Shown here: piece by piece, positions 52,144 to 61,613 of the stretch
How the letters are laid out: each line of letters starts with the position of its first letter
Numbering within the stretch: the first letter of the stretch is position 1
Assembly (NCBI GenBank): GCA_951813515.1
Contig: OX638346.1
Location: 4,209,617-4,273,616 of the forward strand
DNA: 64,000 nt
Direction of reading: 5' to 3'
Source: an uncultured Pseudomonadales bacterium
GTDB taxonomy: Bacteria; Pseudomonadota; Gammaproteobacteria; Pseudomonadales; Azotimanducaceae
The notes under the pieces: generated by a model
What the model saw: the letters and a program-made list of their open reading frames with translations, nothing else
What the model was told of the DNA's origin: nothing
The model's database searches: none
Translations under genes and position numbers: made by a program

Positions 52144-53850
52144 CTACCGACTTATCTTCCAGCGCCGATTGACGGCGGAAACAATGGCCGACAACGAGGC
52201 GGTGATCGTGTTTCGGCTCATGCCGATGCCGTAACACCGCTCTTCCCCGTTGTCGATGGCCAACAGGCAAAGCGCCGCGGCGTCCTTGCCCGTGGACAGG
52301 GCAATCTCGCGGTAGTCGATGATGTTGAGCGGCTCGTTCAATGTATCAACCATGCCGTTGACGAACGCTTCGATGGGGCCGCTGCCCTGGCCCGCGATGC
52401 GTACGTCATTTTCGGATACCTCCACCACCGCAGCGCAGCGCTGCGTGCCGTCCTCGCCTTGCGTGAGGTCGTAGTCGATCAGTCTGTACGGCCCGTCCTC
52501 GCACAGGTACTCGTCGATCAACGCCTGGAATATCTCCTTCGCGCGCACTTCACGGCCGAGGCGCTCGGTCATGTCCTGAACGTGGCGGGAAAACTCCACC
52601 AGCATGTCCCGCGGCAGCGGCACGCCGTAGTGCTCTTCGAGCACGAAACCGACGCCACCCTTTCCAGACTGGCTATTGACGCGAACGGTCTCCTTGTACG
52701 ACGAGCCGACATCCGCCGGATTGATGGGCAGGTACGGAACCTCCCACCTGTCGTTGCCCACCTCCGCCATGCCCTTTCGGATCGCGTCCTGGTGCGAGCC
52801 GGAGAATGCCGTGAAGACCAGGTCTCCCGCATAGGGATGGCGTTCGTGTACCGGCAACTTGTTGATGGCTTCGACTGTTTCCCGGATGCGTGGCATATCC
52901 CGAAAATCAAGCTCCGGATCGACTCCTTGAGAGAACAGGTTCATGGCGACAGTGACGATATCGCAGTTGCCGGTGCGTTCTCCGTTGCCGAACAGGGTGC
53001 CCTCCACCCTCTCGGCACCAGCCATGAGCGCGAGCTCGGTCGCAGCGACGCCAGTCCCGCGGTCGTTATGCGTGTGCAGACTGACGACGATGCTGTCCCG
53101 TTCGGGAAAGTTGCGACAGAACCACTCGATCTGGTCCGCGTATACGTTCGGCGTCGCCATTTCGACCGTGGAGGGAAGGTTGACGATGATCCTCTCCTGG
53201 GTCGTCGCGCCCCACGTTTCGGTCACGGCAGCGCAGATCTCCACCGCGAAGTCGAGTTCCGTCCCGGTGAAGCTCTCGGGCGAATATTCGAACGTGACAT
53301 TGGCATCCGACAGCGCGGAGAGCCCATCCCGGACCAGCCTGGTTCCGTCCACCGCCAGCTTGATGATGCCCTCCGGTCCCATGCGGAACACCACCCGCCG
53401 CTGCAGGGCGGAGGTCGAGTTATACAGGTGAAAGATGACGTTCCGAGCGCCGTCCAGGGCTTCGACGGTCCGCTCGATGAGTTCCGGGCGCGCCTGGCAC
53501 AGCACCTGGATCGCTACGTGAGCCGGGATGCGGTCTTCATCGATAATGCGGCGAATGAACTCGAAGTCCGGCTGCGACGCGGCCGGAAAGCCAACCTCGA
53601 TTTCCGAGAATCCGACGGCCAGCAGCAAGTCCCACATGCGGATCTTCTCGTCCACGCTCATCGGATCGATAAGCGCCTGGTTGCCATCCCGGAGATCGAC
53701 GCTGCACCAGCGCGGCGCGCGCGTGAGCGCCGCCGCGGGCCAGGTGCGATCCGGCAGTTCGATCGGCTTGAAGGCACGATATTTCTGGAATGGCATGGCG
53801 CCCACGCGAGCGCCAGCGTGGCCAACATCGAACTCTTGACTAGAATGCAT
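52144..53850 (-). CDS. leuA: 2-isopropylmalate synthase (LeuA, type 2)
   Basis: Condenses acetyl-CoA with 2-oxoisovalerate, the committed step of leucine synthesis. The 568-aa protein has the LeuA type 2 layout: PRWCSVDLRDGNQALIDPMS near the start of the barrel, IEVGFPAASQPDFEFIRRII, the metal-binding VSLHTHNDRGTGVAATELAL and GNGERTGNCDIVTVAMNLFS, and a C-terminal allosteric domain. ATG 53850 is preceded by GGGAG at about 9 nt; ATG 53796 (PFQKYRAFKP) fits the family start equally well. It is preceded by a leucine-rich leader peptide and a strong promoter. Confidence 0.95.
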   Translation of the reverse strand: MHSSQEFDVGHAGARVGAMPFQKYRAFKPIELPDRTWPAAALTRAPRWCSVDLRDGNQALIDPMSVDEKIRMWDLLLAVGFSEIEVGFPAASQPDFEFIRRIIDEDRIPAHVAIQVLCQARPELIERTVEALDGARNVIFHLYNSTSALQRRVVFRMGPEGIIKLAVDGTRLVRDGLSALSDANVTFEYSPESFTGTELDFAVEICAAVTETWGATTQERIIVNLPSTVEMATPNVYADQIEWFCRNFPERDSIVVSLHTHNDRGTGVAATELALMAGAERVEGTLFGNGERTGNCDIVTVAMNLFSQGVDPELDFRDMPRIRETVEAINKLPVHERHPYAGDLVFTAFSGSHQDAIRKGMAEVGNDRWEVPYLPINPADVGSSYKETVRVNSQSGKGGVGFVLEEHYGVPLPRDMLVEFSRHVQDMTERLGREVRAKEIFQALIDEYLCEDGPYRLIDYDLTQGEDGTQRCAAVVEVSENDVRIAGQGSGPIEAFVNGMVDTLNEPLNIIDYREIALSTGKDAAALCLLAIDNGEERCYGIGMSRNTITASLSAIVSAVNRRWKISR

Positions 53851-53896
53851 GGCGAATTTCTCCCGAATTCGTCCCAAATTCATTTGGTGGTGGCGG

Positions 53897-54018
<122 letters not shown>

Positions 54019-54026
54019 AGCGCCGC

Positions 54027-54054
54027 ACTATAGACCTGTTTCGGCGCTTGTCAA
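54027..54054 (-). promoter_or_regulatory. leuL-leuA promoter
   Basis: TTGACA (54049-54054) and TATAGT (54027-54032) on the minus strand, 16-bp spacing, near consensus for sigma-70. The expected start of transcription lies at about 54020, only one to three bases before the leader ATG at 54018. Confidence 0.85.
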
Positions 54055-54094
54055 CGCAGTGACCGAGGCCGCCGGCCGAGCGCCAGACGTTGTC

Positions 54095-55288
54095 TTAGCC
54101 CGGTCGGACTTCGCAGTGCACGGCGGCGGCAGCAGTTCTCGCCTTGCTGCGCGCCTCGTCGATGGATTCACCGATCGCCAGGGCTACGCCCATGCGTCGT
54201 TCGCCGCGCACTTCGGGTTTCCCGAACAGCCTGATCTCCGTGCCCGGCGCCGAGAGGGCCACATCCAGCCCCGAGTACGTCACCTCGTCGGAGTCGCCGT
54301 GGGCGATGATCACCGCCGAGGCCGACGGTCCGCGCTGCACGATTTCCGGCACCGGCAGACCCAGTATCGCCCGGGCATGCAGCGCGAACTGGGACTTGTC
54401 CTGACTGATCATCGTCACCATGCCGGTGTCGTGCGGCCGCGGACTCACCTCCGAAAATATGACGTCGTCTCCCTTGATGAAGAACTCGACCCCGAAGATG
54501 CCCCGGCCGCCCAGATGGCCCGTAACCAGCGCCGCTATCCGCCGCGCCTCGGCGCGGGCCGCCTCGCTCATCGGTTGCGGCTGCCAGGATTCCCGATAGT
54601 CGCCACCTTCCTGGCGATGCCCTATGGGTTCGCAGAACGACACCTGGCCATCGCCATGGCGCACCGTCAACAACGTGATCTCGTAGTCGAAATCGACGAA
54701 ACCTTCGACGATGACGCGGTCCGCCGCGCCCCTGGCGCCGCTGTGGGCAAGCCGCCAGGACTCACCCGCATCGTCACGCGTCGCCACGGTGGATTGCCCC
54801 TTGCCGGACGAACTCATGACCGGCTTCACGATGCACGGCACCCCGATCTCGTCGATGGCGGCGAGATACTCTTCCTCGGTCTGCGCGAAGCGATAAGCGG
54901 AAGTCGCGACGCCGAGTTCCTCCGCCGCAAGCCGGCGAATGCCTTCGCGATTCATGGTCAGGCGCGCGGCGCGCGCAGTCGGCACGATGTGGTGGCCCTC
55001 GCGTTCGAGTTCGACCAGCGTAGGTGTCGCGATGGCCTCGATTTCAGGCACCACCAGGCGCGGGCATTCCGCCTCGATCACCGCTCGCAGCGCTCCGCCA
55101 TCCAGCATGTCGATCGCGTGAGCCCGATGCGCCACCTGCATCGCCGGCGCATCGGCGTACCTGTCCACCGCGATGACTTCCACACCGAGGCGCTGCAGCG
55201 CGATCACCACCTCCTTGCCGAGTTCCCCCGAGCCGAGCAACATCACCCGCGTCGATGACCCTGATAAGGGCGTGCCGATTTCGATCAT
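54095..55288 (-). CDS. purT: formate-dependent phosphoribosylglycinamide formyltransferase PurT
   Basis: Forms formyl-GAR from GAR, formate and ATP in purine synthesis. The 397-aa ATP-grasp protein has VMLLGSGELGKEVVIALQRL at the N-terminus, CIVKPVMSSSGKGQST for ATP binding, EFFIKGDDVIFSEVSPRPHD for Mg/ATP and GTGMVT-like HDTGMVTMISQD. It overlaps the gamma-carbonic-anhydrase gene by 4 bp. Confidence 0.96.
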   Translation of the reverse strand: MIEIGTPLSGSSTRVMLLGSGELGKEVVIALQRLGVEVIAVDRYADAPAMQVAHRAHAIDMLDGGALRAVIEAECPRLVVPEIEAIATPTLVELEREGHHIVPTARAARLTMNREGIRRLAAEELGVATSAYRFAQTEEEYLAAIDEIGVPCIVKPVMSSSGKGQSTVATRDDAGESWRLAHSGARGAADRVIVEGFVDFDYEITLLTVRHGDGQVSFCEPIGHRQEGGDYRESWQPQPMSEAARAEARRIAALVTGHLGGRGIFGVEFFIKGDDVIFSEVSPRPHDTGMVTMISQDKSQFALHARAILGLPVPEIVQRGPSASAVIIAHGDSDEVTYSGLDVALSAPGTEIRLFGKPEVRGERRMGVALAIGESIDEARSKARTAAAAVHCEVRPG

Positions 55289-55893
55289 TCCCGATCCGCT
55301 TCCTCTTGCAGTTGCATCTGCATTTTGTACGACTTGAAATTATTCACATAAAGATTTGAAAAATATGTGATTTCGTCTATTTCTTCCGTAGTCAGGTCGC
55401 GTACGACCCGTCCCGGCGAACCCAATACCAGGCTGCCGTCGGGAATCGTCTTCCCCTCGGTAACCAGGGCATTGGAACCAATGAGGCAGTTCTTGCCGAT
55501 CCTCGCGCCATTCATCACGACGGCATGGATCCCGATGAGCGAGTTGTCACCAATCGTACAGCCGTGCACCACGGCGTGGTGACCCACGGTTACGCCTTCA
55601 CCGACAATGACCGGATAGGTGTCATCCATGTGCACGACAGCGCAATCCTGGATGTTCGAGTTCGCCCCGATGGTGACGGTATCGTAGTCGCCGCGCACGA
55701 CGGCGCCGAACCAGACGCTCACGTTGTCGTGCAACACCACGGAACCGATGACTGCCGCCGACTCGGCAACGAAATAGTCGCCAAGTGCCACCACGCGCCG
55801 GCCATCCAAGGCATAGATCACGCGCTTTCGCCCTCCCGACGGTGCCTGTCCCCTGCGAACCACATTGTGTCGAAGCCGCGCGCGCAAATCCAT
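55285..55893 (-). CDS. gamma-carbonic anhydrase-like hexapeptide-repeat protein
   Basis: 202 aa with a left-handed beta-helix of hexapeptide repeats (VSVWFGAVVRGDYDTVTIGA; VTVGHHAVVHGCTIGDNSLI). The zinc-type His residues are in VVHMDDTYP and VGHHAVVHG, as in the YrdA/CaiE group. The C-terminal helix ends YKMQMQLQEEADRE. ATG 55893 has AGAGG upstream; GTG 55821 also has a good GGGAGG and starts at the conserved core. It is coupled to purT. Confidence 0.85.
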   Translation of the reverse strand: MDLRARLRHNVVRRGQAPSGGRKRVIYALDGRRVVALGDYFVAESAAVIGSVVLHDNVSVWFGAVVRGDYDTVTIGANSNIQDCAVVHMDDTYPVIVGEGVTVGHHAVVHGCTIGDNSLIGIHAVVMNGARIGKNCLIGSNALVTEGKTIPDGSLVLGSPGRVVRDLTTEEIDEITYFSNLYVNNFKSYKMQMQLQEEADRE

Positions 55894-55952
55894 CGCAGAC
55901 CTCTGATCCTCTTGACCGGTGGAGCACAGGCAGGGGCAGCGCCGCGCGAGGC

Positions 55953-55958
55953 TATAAT
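55953..55958 (+). promoter_or_regulatory. -10 element of the Nudix gene promoter
   Basis: A perfect TATAAT placed 7 bp before the GTG start at 55966. Transcription would start at or next to the start codon, and no Shine-Dalgarno sequence precedes it. Confidence 0.6.
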
Positions 55959-55965
55959 CACCCGC

Positions 55966-56553
55966 GTGAACTATTGCAGCAGTTGCGGGGCACCGGTATC
56001 GAAGCAGATCCCGCCGGGGGATGACCGCGAACGATTCGTGTGCTCCGCCTGTGACACGATCCACTACGCGAATCCGAAGATCGTGACCTGTTGCCTGCCC
56101 GTCTTTGAGGGCCGCGTACTGCTGTGTCGCCGCGCCATCGAACCACGCCGCGGGCTCTGGACTCTGCCGGGCGGTTTCCTGGAGACCGGAGAGACCGTGT
56201 TCGGTGGCGCCGCCCGAGAAACGCGGGAAGAAGCGCGGGCCTGCGTCGACGGCCACTCTCTGTACACGATATTCAACCTGCCCCACATTTCGCAGGTCTA
56301 CATGTTCTTCCGCGCGCGCCTGGTCAATGGTCGCTATGGTGCCGGTGAAGAGACCCTGGAAGCCCGCCTCTTCCGCGAACCGGAGATTCCCTGGAACGAA
56401 CTCGCGTTCCCGGTTATCTCCCGGACTCTCGAACACTACTTCCGTGATCGACAGAACGGGATATTCCCCGTACGGGTCGAGGACATCATCATTGAGAACG
56501 CCATCGGCGAACGTCCAACAGTCACCATCCAGGACGGCGGCGCGGGGCAGTAG
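55966..56553 (+). CDS. Nudix hydrolase with N-terminal zinc ribbon
   Basis: 195 aa. A zinc ribbon (NYCSSCGAPV ... FVCSACDTIHYANPK, as in NudC-type NADH pyrophosphatases) precedes a Nudix domain. The Nudix box is GGFLETGETVFGGAARETRE-EA near residues 75-97, with the catalytic REtrEEA pattern intact. The substrate is probably a dinucleotide such as NADH or ADP-ribose. The start is GTG 55966, directly ahead of the first Cys pair. The end overlaps the kinase gene. Confidence 0.88.
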   Translation: MNYCSSCGAPVSKQIPPGDDRERFVCSACDTIHYANPKIVTCCLPVFEGRVLLCRRAIEPRRGLWTLPGGFLETGETVFGGAARETREEARACVDGHSLYTIFNLPHISQVYMFFRARLVNGRYGAGEETLEARLFREPEIPWNELAFPVISRTLEHYFRDRQNGIFPVRVEDIIIENAIGERPTVTIQDGGAGQ

Positions 56554-57628
56554 CGGGTCGCCCGACGCCGCAGACCGTCCAGCGGGTGCAGATCAGACCG
56601 ACGCCGCAACGCGAGCCGCCGGCGCCTTCGGTATCGCCGAGCCCGCACGGATCCATCGCTACGGCTCCGGCAACATCAACGACAGCTATCGCCTGAGCGC
56701 CCCGGACGGCGGCGACTACCTGTTGCAGCGAATCAACCGGGCCGTGTTCGTGCGTCCCGAATGCATCGCCCACAACCTGGAGCGCCTGTATGAGGCAAAG
56801 CCCCACCGGCTGCCGGAAATCCTGCGCGCGACGGAAGGCAGACTGCTTCATCGGGATGCCGATGGTGAGTTCTGGCGCCTGTACCGCTTCGTACCCGGTA
56901 GCCGCAACATGGACACCGCGACAACACCCGAACTGGCCCACGAGGCGGGCCGCGCATTCGGCGCATTCCTGAACGAAACCCGCCGCCTGCCACTCGACGA
57001 TTTCGAGGACACCGTGACAGGCTTCCACGACCTGCGCGCCCGCCTGGGCGCGTTTGAACACGCTGCCGGCATCGACGCCCATGGCCGCGCGCGGCAAGCG
57101 CAAGACGCCTGCGCCGCCATTGAACGCTTTTCCGACCTCGGGACCATCGAACTCCCGCGCGACCGTATCGCGCACAACGATTGCAAGATCAGCAACGTGC
57201 TGTTCGACGCCGACGGCCCGCGCGCACTCTGCGTAGTCGATCTCGACACCGTCATGCCCGGCGCCGCGGGCTTCGACTTCGGCGACCTCATCCGCTCGGC
57301 GGCGGCGCGCACCGACGAAAATGAAACCGACGCATCGCGCATCGGTCTCGACCTCGCACGGGTCGAGGCTATCGCGAGCGGGTTCTGTACAGCGACCGCC
57401 CTGACACCTGTGGAAATGGACACCCTGGTCGATGGCATCCTGTACGTCACATTCATGCTTGCGGTGCGGTTCCTGACCGACCACCTCGAAGGCGACAGGT
57501 ATTTCCGCACTACCCACGTTGATCACAACCTCGACCGGGCGCGCAACCAGTTGGCGCTGCTGCGCGACATGGATCGCCAGCGCCTGGCGCTGGACAGGAT
57601 GATCAGGACCGCCGCGAAGGACGCATAG
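56492..57628 (+). CDS. phosphotransferase-family kinase, NahK-like
   Basis: About 378 aa of the aminoglycoside-phosphotransferase fold, closest in pattern to N-acetylhexosamine 1-kinase. It has YGSGNINDSYRL (nucleotide loop), YLLQRINRAVFVRPECIAHN, the catalytic HNDCKISNVLFDADG near residue 230 and the metal-binding VVDLDTVMPGAAGFDFGDLI. No ATG or GTG precedes the first conserved block. TTG 56492, with GAGGAC upstream, is the only reasonable start and overlaps the Nudix gene by 62 bp. Substrate unproven. Confidence 0.78.
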   Translation: MRTPSANVQQSPSRTAARGSSGSPDAADRPAGADQTDAATRAAGAFGIAEPARIHRYGSGNINDSYRLSAPDGGDYLLQRINRAVFVRPECIAHNLERLYEAKPHRLPEILRATEGRLLHRDADGEFWRLYRFVPGSRNMDTATTPELAHEAGRAFGAFLNETRRLPLDDFEDTVTGFHDLRARLGAFEHAAGIDAHGRARQAQDACAAIERFSDLGTIELPRDRIAHNDCKISNVLFDADGPRALCVVDLDTVMPGAAGFDFGDLIRSAAARTDENETDASRIGLDLARVEAIASGFCTATALTPVEMDTLVDGILYVTFMLAVRFLTDHLEGDRYFRTTHVDHNLDRARNQLALLRDMDRQRLALDRMIRTAAKDA

Positions 57629-57703
57629 CGCGCGCCCGGCACCTTGTCGCACCAAACCAGCGCCGGTAATCTGGCCCTCTCAATACACGTACGGACGCAA
57701 GCG

Positions 57704-58120
57704 ATGAAATACCTCCACACCATGGTTCGGGTGAACGACCTCGACGCCTCCATCGACTTCTACACGAAACTGGGGTTAAGGGAAGTTCGCCGCCACGACA
57801 TTGAAGCCGGACGCTTCACGCTCGTCTTCATGGCGGCACCGGGAGACGAGGACGCGCAGATCGAACTGACCTACAACTGGGATCCCGAAAACTTGAGCGG
57901 CGGTCGCAACTTCGGGCATCTCGCTTATCGGGTGGACGATATCTACGCACTCTGCCAGTCGCTGATGGACGCGGGGGTCACGATTAATCGCCCACCCCGG
58001 GACGGGCACATGGCCTTCGTGCGCTCGCCCGACAACATTTCCGTCGAACTGCTGCAGAAAGACGGGTCGCTGCCGCCGGCAGAGCCGTGGGCCAGCATGC
58101 CGAATACTGGCGAGTGGTAG
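57704..58120 (+). CDS. gloA: glyoxalase I (lactoylglutathione lyase)
   Basis: 138 aa VOC-fold enzyme converting the methylglyoxal-glutathione hemithioacetal to lactoylglutathione. Metal ligands match GloA: His5 in MKYLHTMVRV, Glu in AQIELTYNW, His in NFGHLAYRV and Glu in ISVELLQKD. The sequence DASIDFYTKLGL is typical of the family. It has its own gap upstream of 75 bp. Confidence 0.9.
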   Translation: MKYLHTMVRVNDLDASIDFYTKLGLREVRRHDIEAGRFTLVFMAAPGDEDAQIELTYNWDPENLSGGRNFGHLAYRVDDIYALCQSLMDAGVTINRPPRDGHMAFVRSPDNISVELLQKDGSLPPAEPWASMPNTGEW

Positions 58121-58188
58121 GGCGGCACAGCCCATCGCTGGCGAGAAGGCGTAGAATGCGAGACATAGGCCGGGGAGGAACTTAGATC

Positions 58189-59196
58189 ATGGCAGAACCC
58201 GCAATCAAAACGGAAGAACCCGCAACCAGGACCCAGACCACACTCGATCGCTCATGGAACGAAATCTGTGAGCTTGGCTTGCAGAAGCACGTCGCTGAAC
58301 TCGACGCCTACGGTTACACCATCGTCCCGCCCGAGATCGCGAACCCCAACAACCTCGCGGAGCGATTGCTGGATAAGTGCCTCGATATCGCCGAGCGGCG
58401 CAACGGCGAGCGTCCCGATCTGGAGAACGGCTCGACGCACGTCAACCTTGAGGGGACGGAAGTCGGGATGCGTTACGTGGGACATACCTATCATCCACAC
58501 GGCCCGCTGGGCGACGTGTTCCATTCGCTGCTGCTCGAAGACGAGGTGTTCCAGGAGGCGCTGATGAACCCCGTGCGCCTCGCGCTGGTCACGCACCTGC
58601 TCGGTTACAACGCGGTCATGTCCAGCATGGGCTGCTGGATGAAAGGCTCCGGCAGCACCACGCTGGCGCTGCATGCGGACAACTCGCTGCCTTCACCGCT
58701 GCCGCCACATGCCATCGGCTGCCAGACGACCTACTGGCTGACCGACTACACCCGCGAGAACGGTTCGACGGCAGTCGTGCCGGGCAGCCACAAGTGGTGC
58801 AGACAGCCGCATGGCGAAGAAAAGATCGTGCCGGAAAAGCCGGGTGATCGCGGCAACCAACAGGCGATCCCGCTCGAGGGCAAGGCCGGTTCCCTGCTGA
58901 TCCACCACAGCAACCTCTGGCACGGCGCGTACAACCGCACCGCGCCGGGAGTGCGCGTCAGCCTGACGAACTACATGCTGCGGCACTTCATGCGGACCAC
59001 CGAGAACTACATCGACAAGATTCCGCAGGAAGTCCTCGACCGGCATCCGCCGCGGTTCGCGATCCTGACCCAGCAGGGCGTCAAGGTGGGAGGCTCGAAC
59101 CCGGAAGAGACAGAGCACAGGGTGGAGACCGCCGAGAAATACCTCGCCGCCTACGCGAAGGAGATCGGGGAAGGCTACCGACCGGTGGAACAGTGA
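58189..59196 (+). CDS. phytanoyl-CoA dioxygenase (PhyH) family oxygenase
   Basis: 335 aa Fe(II)/2-oxoglutarate dioxygenase. The iron ligands are LHADNS (His-x-Asp, near residue 163) and the distal His in LLIHHSNLWHGAYNRTAPGV; the Arg of the following RVSLTNY is suited to 2-oxoglutarate binding. GGGGAGG precedes the ATG. The substrate is unknown; such genes act on many lipophilic or secondary-metabolite substrates. Confidence 0.85.
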   Translation: MAEPAIKTEEPATRTQTTLDRSWNEICELGLQKHVAELDAYGYTIVPPEIANPNNLAERLLDKCLDIAERRNGERPDLENGSTHVNLEGTEVGMRYVGHTYHPHGPLGDVFHSLLLEDEVFQEALMNPVRLALVTHLLGYNAVMSSMGCWMKGSGSTTLALHADNSLPSPLPPHAIGCQTTYWLTDYTRENGSTAVVPGSHKWCRQPHGEEKIVPEKPGDRGNQQAIPLEGKAGSLLIHHSNLWHGAYNRTAPGVRVSLTNYMLRHFMRTTENYIDKIPQEVLDRHPPRFAILTQQGVKVGGSNPEETEHRVETAEKYLAAYAKEIGEGYRPVEQ

Positions 59197-59267
59197 CGGA
59201 TCGCTGACGCTGATCTGAAGCAGGGATCGCACGAACGCGATCACCTGCGCTCTCTTGCAAGCAATTG

Positions 59268-60218
59268 CTAGCGATGCACGCCCTTTTCCCAGTGCTGGAC
59301 CAGCGGCTCGAGGTCATCCCAGAATGCCTCGGGGATTTCCACCGATCCCGCTTTCGCGTTCGCCGCGGCCTCTTCCGGTATCCGACCGCCCGGAATGGCG
59401 CAGGCGACCTGCGGATGTCGCGTGCACCACTGCAGTGAGGCCGCCAGCAGGGGAATCCCATACTGTTTGCACAGGTCCTCGATCTTGCCGACCTGGGCCA
59501 GACACTCCGGACTGAAATTCCGCCGACCTTCCGCCGTTGCCTGAGAAGGCCCCGTGGCCAGGAGTCCGATCTCGAGCGGCGTGGCGCAGGAAATTCCAAT
59601 GTTGTATTTCTCCGCCGCAGGCAGGATCTCTTCCGCCGCCGTCTGGTTCAGCAGGCTCCAGGCGTCCGGAACGACCGCGGCGTCGAATTCTCCCGTCACG
59701 ATAAAGGGCGTATTGATCTCGGGATCGTTGCAGGCAATGCCGATGTGACGGACCAGCCCTTCGTTCTGGAGCTTGCGCAGCGCGCCCAGCGCGCCACCGT
59801 CGCTCATGACTTCTTCCACCGGGTAGCCGCCTGCATCGTGGATATAGACGATCTCGAATTTCTCTAGCCCCAAGCGTTCCTGGCTGCCTTCAAAGGCCTG
59901 CAGAATGCCGTCGAATGAATGGTCGCGTCCTTCTCCGAGATACCCCACCTTGGTGACGATGTTGCAGCCGGCCGCCAGGTCGGGACGCCGCTTGAGCGCC
60001 TCGCCGACGATCTTTTCGGATCCGCCCCGCGAGTAGACGTAAGCCGTGTCGATGAGCGTGCAGCCCCCTTCCATGGCGGCCAGGATCGTCTGTACGCCAA
60101 CCTCGAAGTCCATGTCCGGCGTGCTGATCCCGGAATTTGGGGGCTTTCCGGAGTACATGGCTCCAAGCCCGACAATGGAGACCTCGAGACCTGTCCGTCC
60201 CAGAGTTTTGGTTCGCAT
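59268..60218 (-). CDS. aldo/keto reductase
   Basis: 316 aa TIM-barrel NADPH oxidoreductase. Catalytic tetrad: Asp and Tyr in LIDTAYVYSRGGSE near residue 56, Lys in NIVTKVGYLG and His in FEIVYIHDAGG. The start RTKTLGRTGLEVSIVGLGAM is typical of bacterial members. It is convergent with the PhyH gene and downstream of ilvA on the same strand. The substrate is unknown. Confidence 0.9.
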   Translation of the reverse strand: MRTKTLGRTGLEVSIVGLGAMYSGKPPNSGISTPDMDFEVGVQTILAAMEGGCTLIDTAYVYSRGGSEKIVGEALKRRPDLAAGCNIVTKVGYLGEGRDHSFDGILQAFEGSQERLGLEKFEIVYIHDAGGYPVEEVMSDGGALGALRKLQNEGLVRHIGIACNDPEINTPFIVTGEFDAAVVPDAWSLLNQTAAEEILPAAEKYNIGISCATPLEIGLLATGPSQATAEGRRNFSPECLAQVGKIEDLCKQYGIPLLAASLQWCTRHPQVACAIPGGRIPEEAAANAKAGSVEIPEAFWDDLEPLVQHWEKGVHR

Positions 60219-60304
60219 GATTCCTTCCTTTTCCCGTTCCTGATGGTGCCCTGCCCCGCAAGTCTAAGCTACTTTGGTGGGCCTTCGGGCCTGCGACCCA
60301 GTCG

Positions 60305-61510
60305 TCATTGCTCGGGACGCACGTCGTAACCCGCCTCCCGCAGCGATCCCACGACTGCTTCAACCTGTTCTTCGCCGCGCATCTGCAGCACCAGTTCGAC
60401 CACGGTGGCGCGCACCGTGGACACGCCGAACGCGCGCTGGTGCACGATGTCCACGATATTGCTGTCGAGGTCGCCGAGGCGCCGGGTGAGTTCGCCCAGC
60501 GCACCCGGCTGGTCCGGTATCTCGACCCCGATACGCACCAGCCGACGCCCGCGCACGAGGCCGCGCTGCACCACGGACGACAGCATCATCATGTCGATAT
60601 TGCCTCCGGTGAGCACAGCCACTGTCTTGCCGACGGCGAGCGTCGGGTCCGCGATCACTGCGGCGAGCGCGGCGGCACCCGCGCCTTCGGTGACGGTTTT
60701 CTCGATCTCCAGCAGTTGGAAGATCGCGCGCTCGATATCGCGTTCCGACACCGCGACCATGCGGTCCACGGTCTCGCGAATGATGCGCATGGTCATCTCA
60801 CCCGGCGTATCGACGGCAATGCCTTCCGCGACGGTGCCCGGCCGCGCGGGACCCGGATCACGTCCGTCGAAGGCGGCCACAGCGGCACTGAAACGCTCCG
60901 CCTGCACGCCGACGATCGTGACGGTCGGCCGGAGAGCCCGCATCGAGATAGCGGTACCCGCGATCAGACCGCCACCCCCCACGGGCACGATGAGCGTATC
61001 GATGTCCGGCACCTGCTCCAGCACCTCGATGCCGAGCGTGCCCTGGCCGGCGATCACCGCCTCGTCCTCGAATGGATGCACCAGGATGCGCCCCAGCTCG
61101 CGGGCCAATCGATGCGTATATTCCAGCGTCTCGGCAAAGCGGTCGCCATGCAGAAACACTTCGGCCCCGAATACCCGTGTCTGCTCCACCTTGGCGTTCG
61201 GCGTATGGCGCGGCATGACGATACTGACGTGGATTCCCAACCTGCGGCCGTGGTACGCAAGCGCCTGTGCGTGATTGCCTGCGGACATGGCAATGACACC
61301 CTGGCGGCGCTCGTCCTCGCCGAGCAGCAGCAGTTTGTTCAATGCGCCGCGCTCCTTGAATGACGCCGTGAACTGCAGGTTCTCGAACTTGAGATACAGG
61401 TTCGCCCCGAGGGCACTCGACAGGGTTTCCGACCGCGTCAGCGGCGTTTGCGCGACGGCGTCTCCCAGCCGCGCTCGCGCCGCTTCGATGTCATCGAAGG
61501 TGACGGTCAT
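60305..61510 (-). CDS. ilvA: threonine ammonia-lyase (threonine dehydratase)
   Basis: PLP enzyme making 2-oxobutyrate from threonine. The 401-aa protein has the PLP lysine in FTASFKERGALNKL near residue 55, the Gly-rich phosphate loop IVPVGGGGLIAGTA near 178, SAGNHAQALAYHG, and a single C-terminal ACT domain (IPDQPGALGELTRRLGDLDS). The short ACT-type form is common in non-enteric bacteria and may be biosynthetic or catabolic. ATG 61510 was chosen over an upstream extension. Confidence 0.92.
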   Translation of the reverse strand: MTVTFDDIEAARARLGDAVAQTPLTRSETLSSALGANLYLKFENLQFTASFKERGALNKLLLLGEDERRQGVIAMSAGNHAQALAYHGRRLGIHVSIVMPRHTPNAKVEQTRVFGAEVFLHGDRFAETLEYTHRLARELGRILVHPFEDEAVIAGQGTLGIEVLEQVPDIDTLIVPVGGGGLIAGTAISMRALRPTVTIVGVQAERFSAAVAAFDGRDPGPARPGTVAEGIAVDTPGEMTMRIIRETVDRMVAVSERDIERAIFQLLEIEKTVTEGAGAAALAAVIADPTLAVGKTVAVLTGGNIDMMMLSSVVQRGLVRGRRLVRIGVEIPDQPGALGELTRRLGDLDSNIVDIVHQRAFGVSTVRATVVELVLQMRGEEQVEAVVGSLREAGYDVRPEQ

Positions 61511-61613
61511 GTTCAGTGCCTTCCCTGTCGTTCCACGCGCTTGACATTGTACCGGCGGAGCGAGGCGCCCACGGCCCAACACCTTGGCCCCAACGGAAGG
61601 TCTCTTGCGTCAC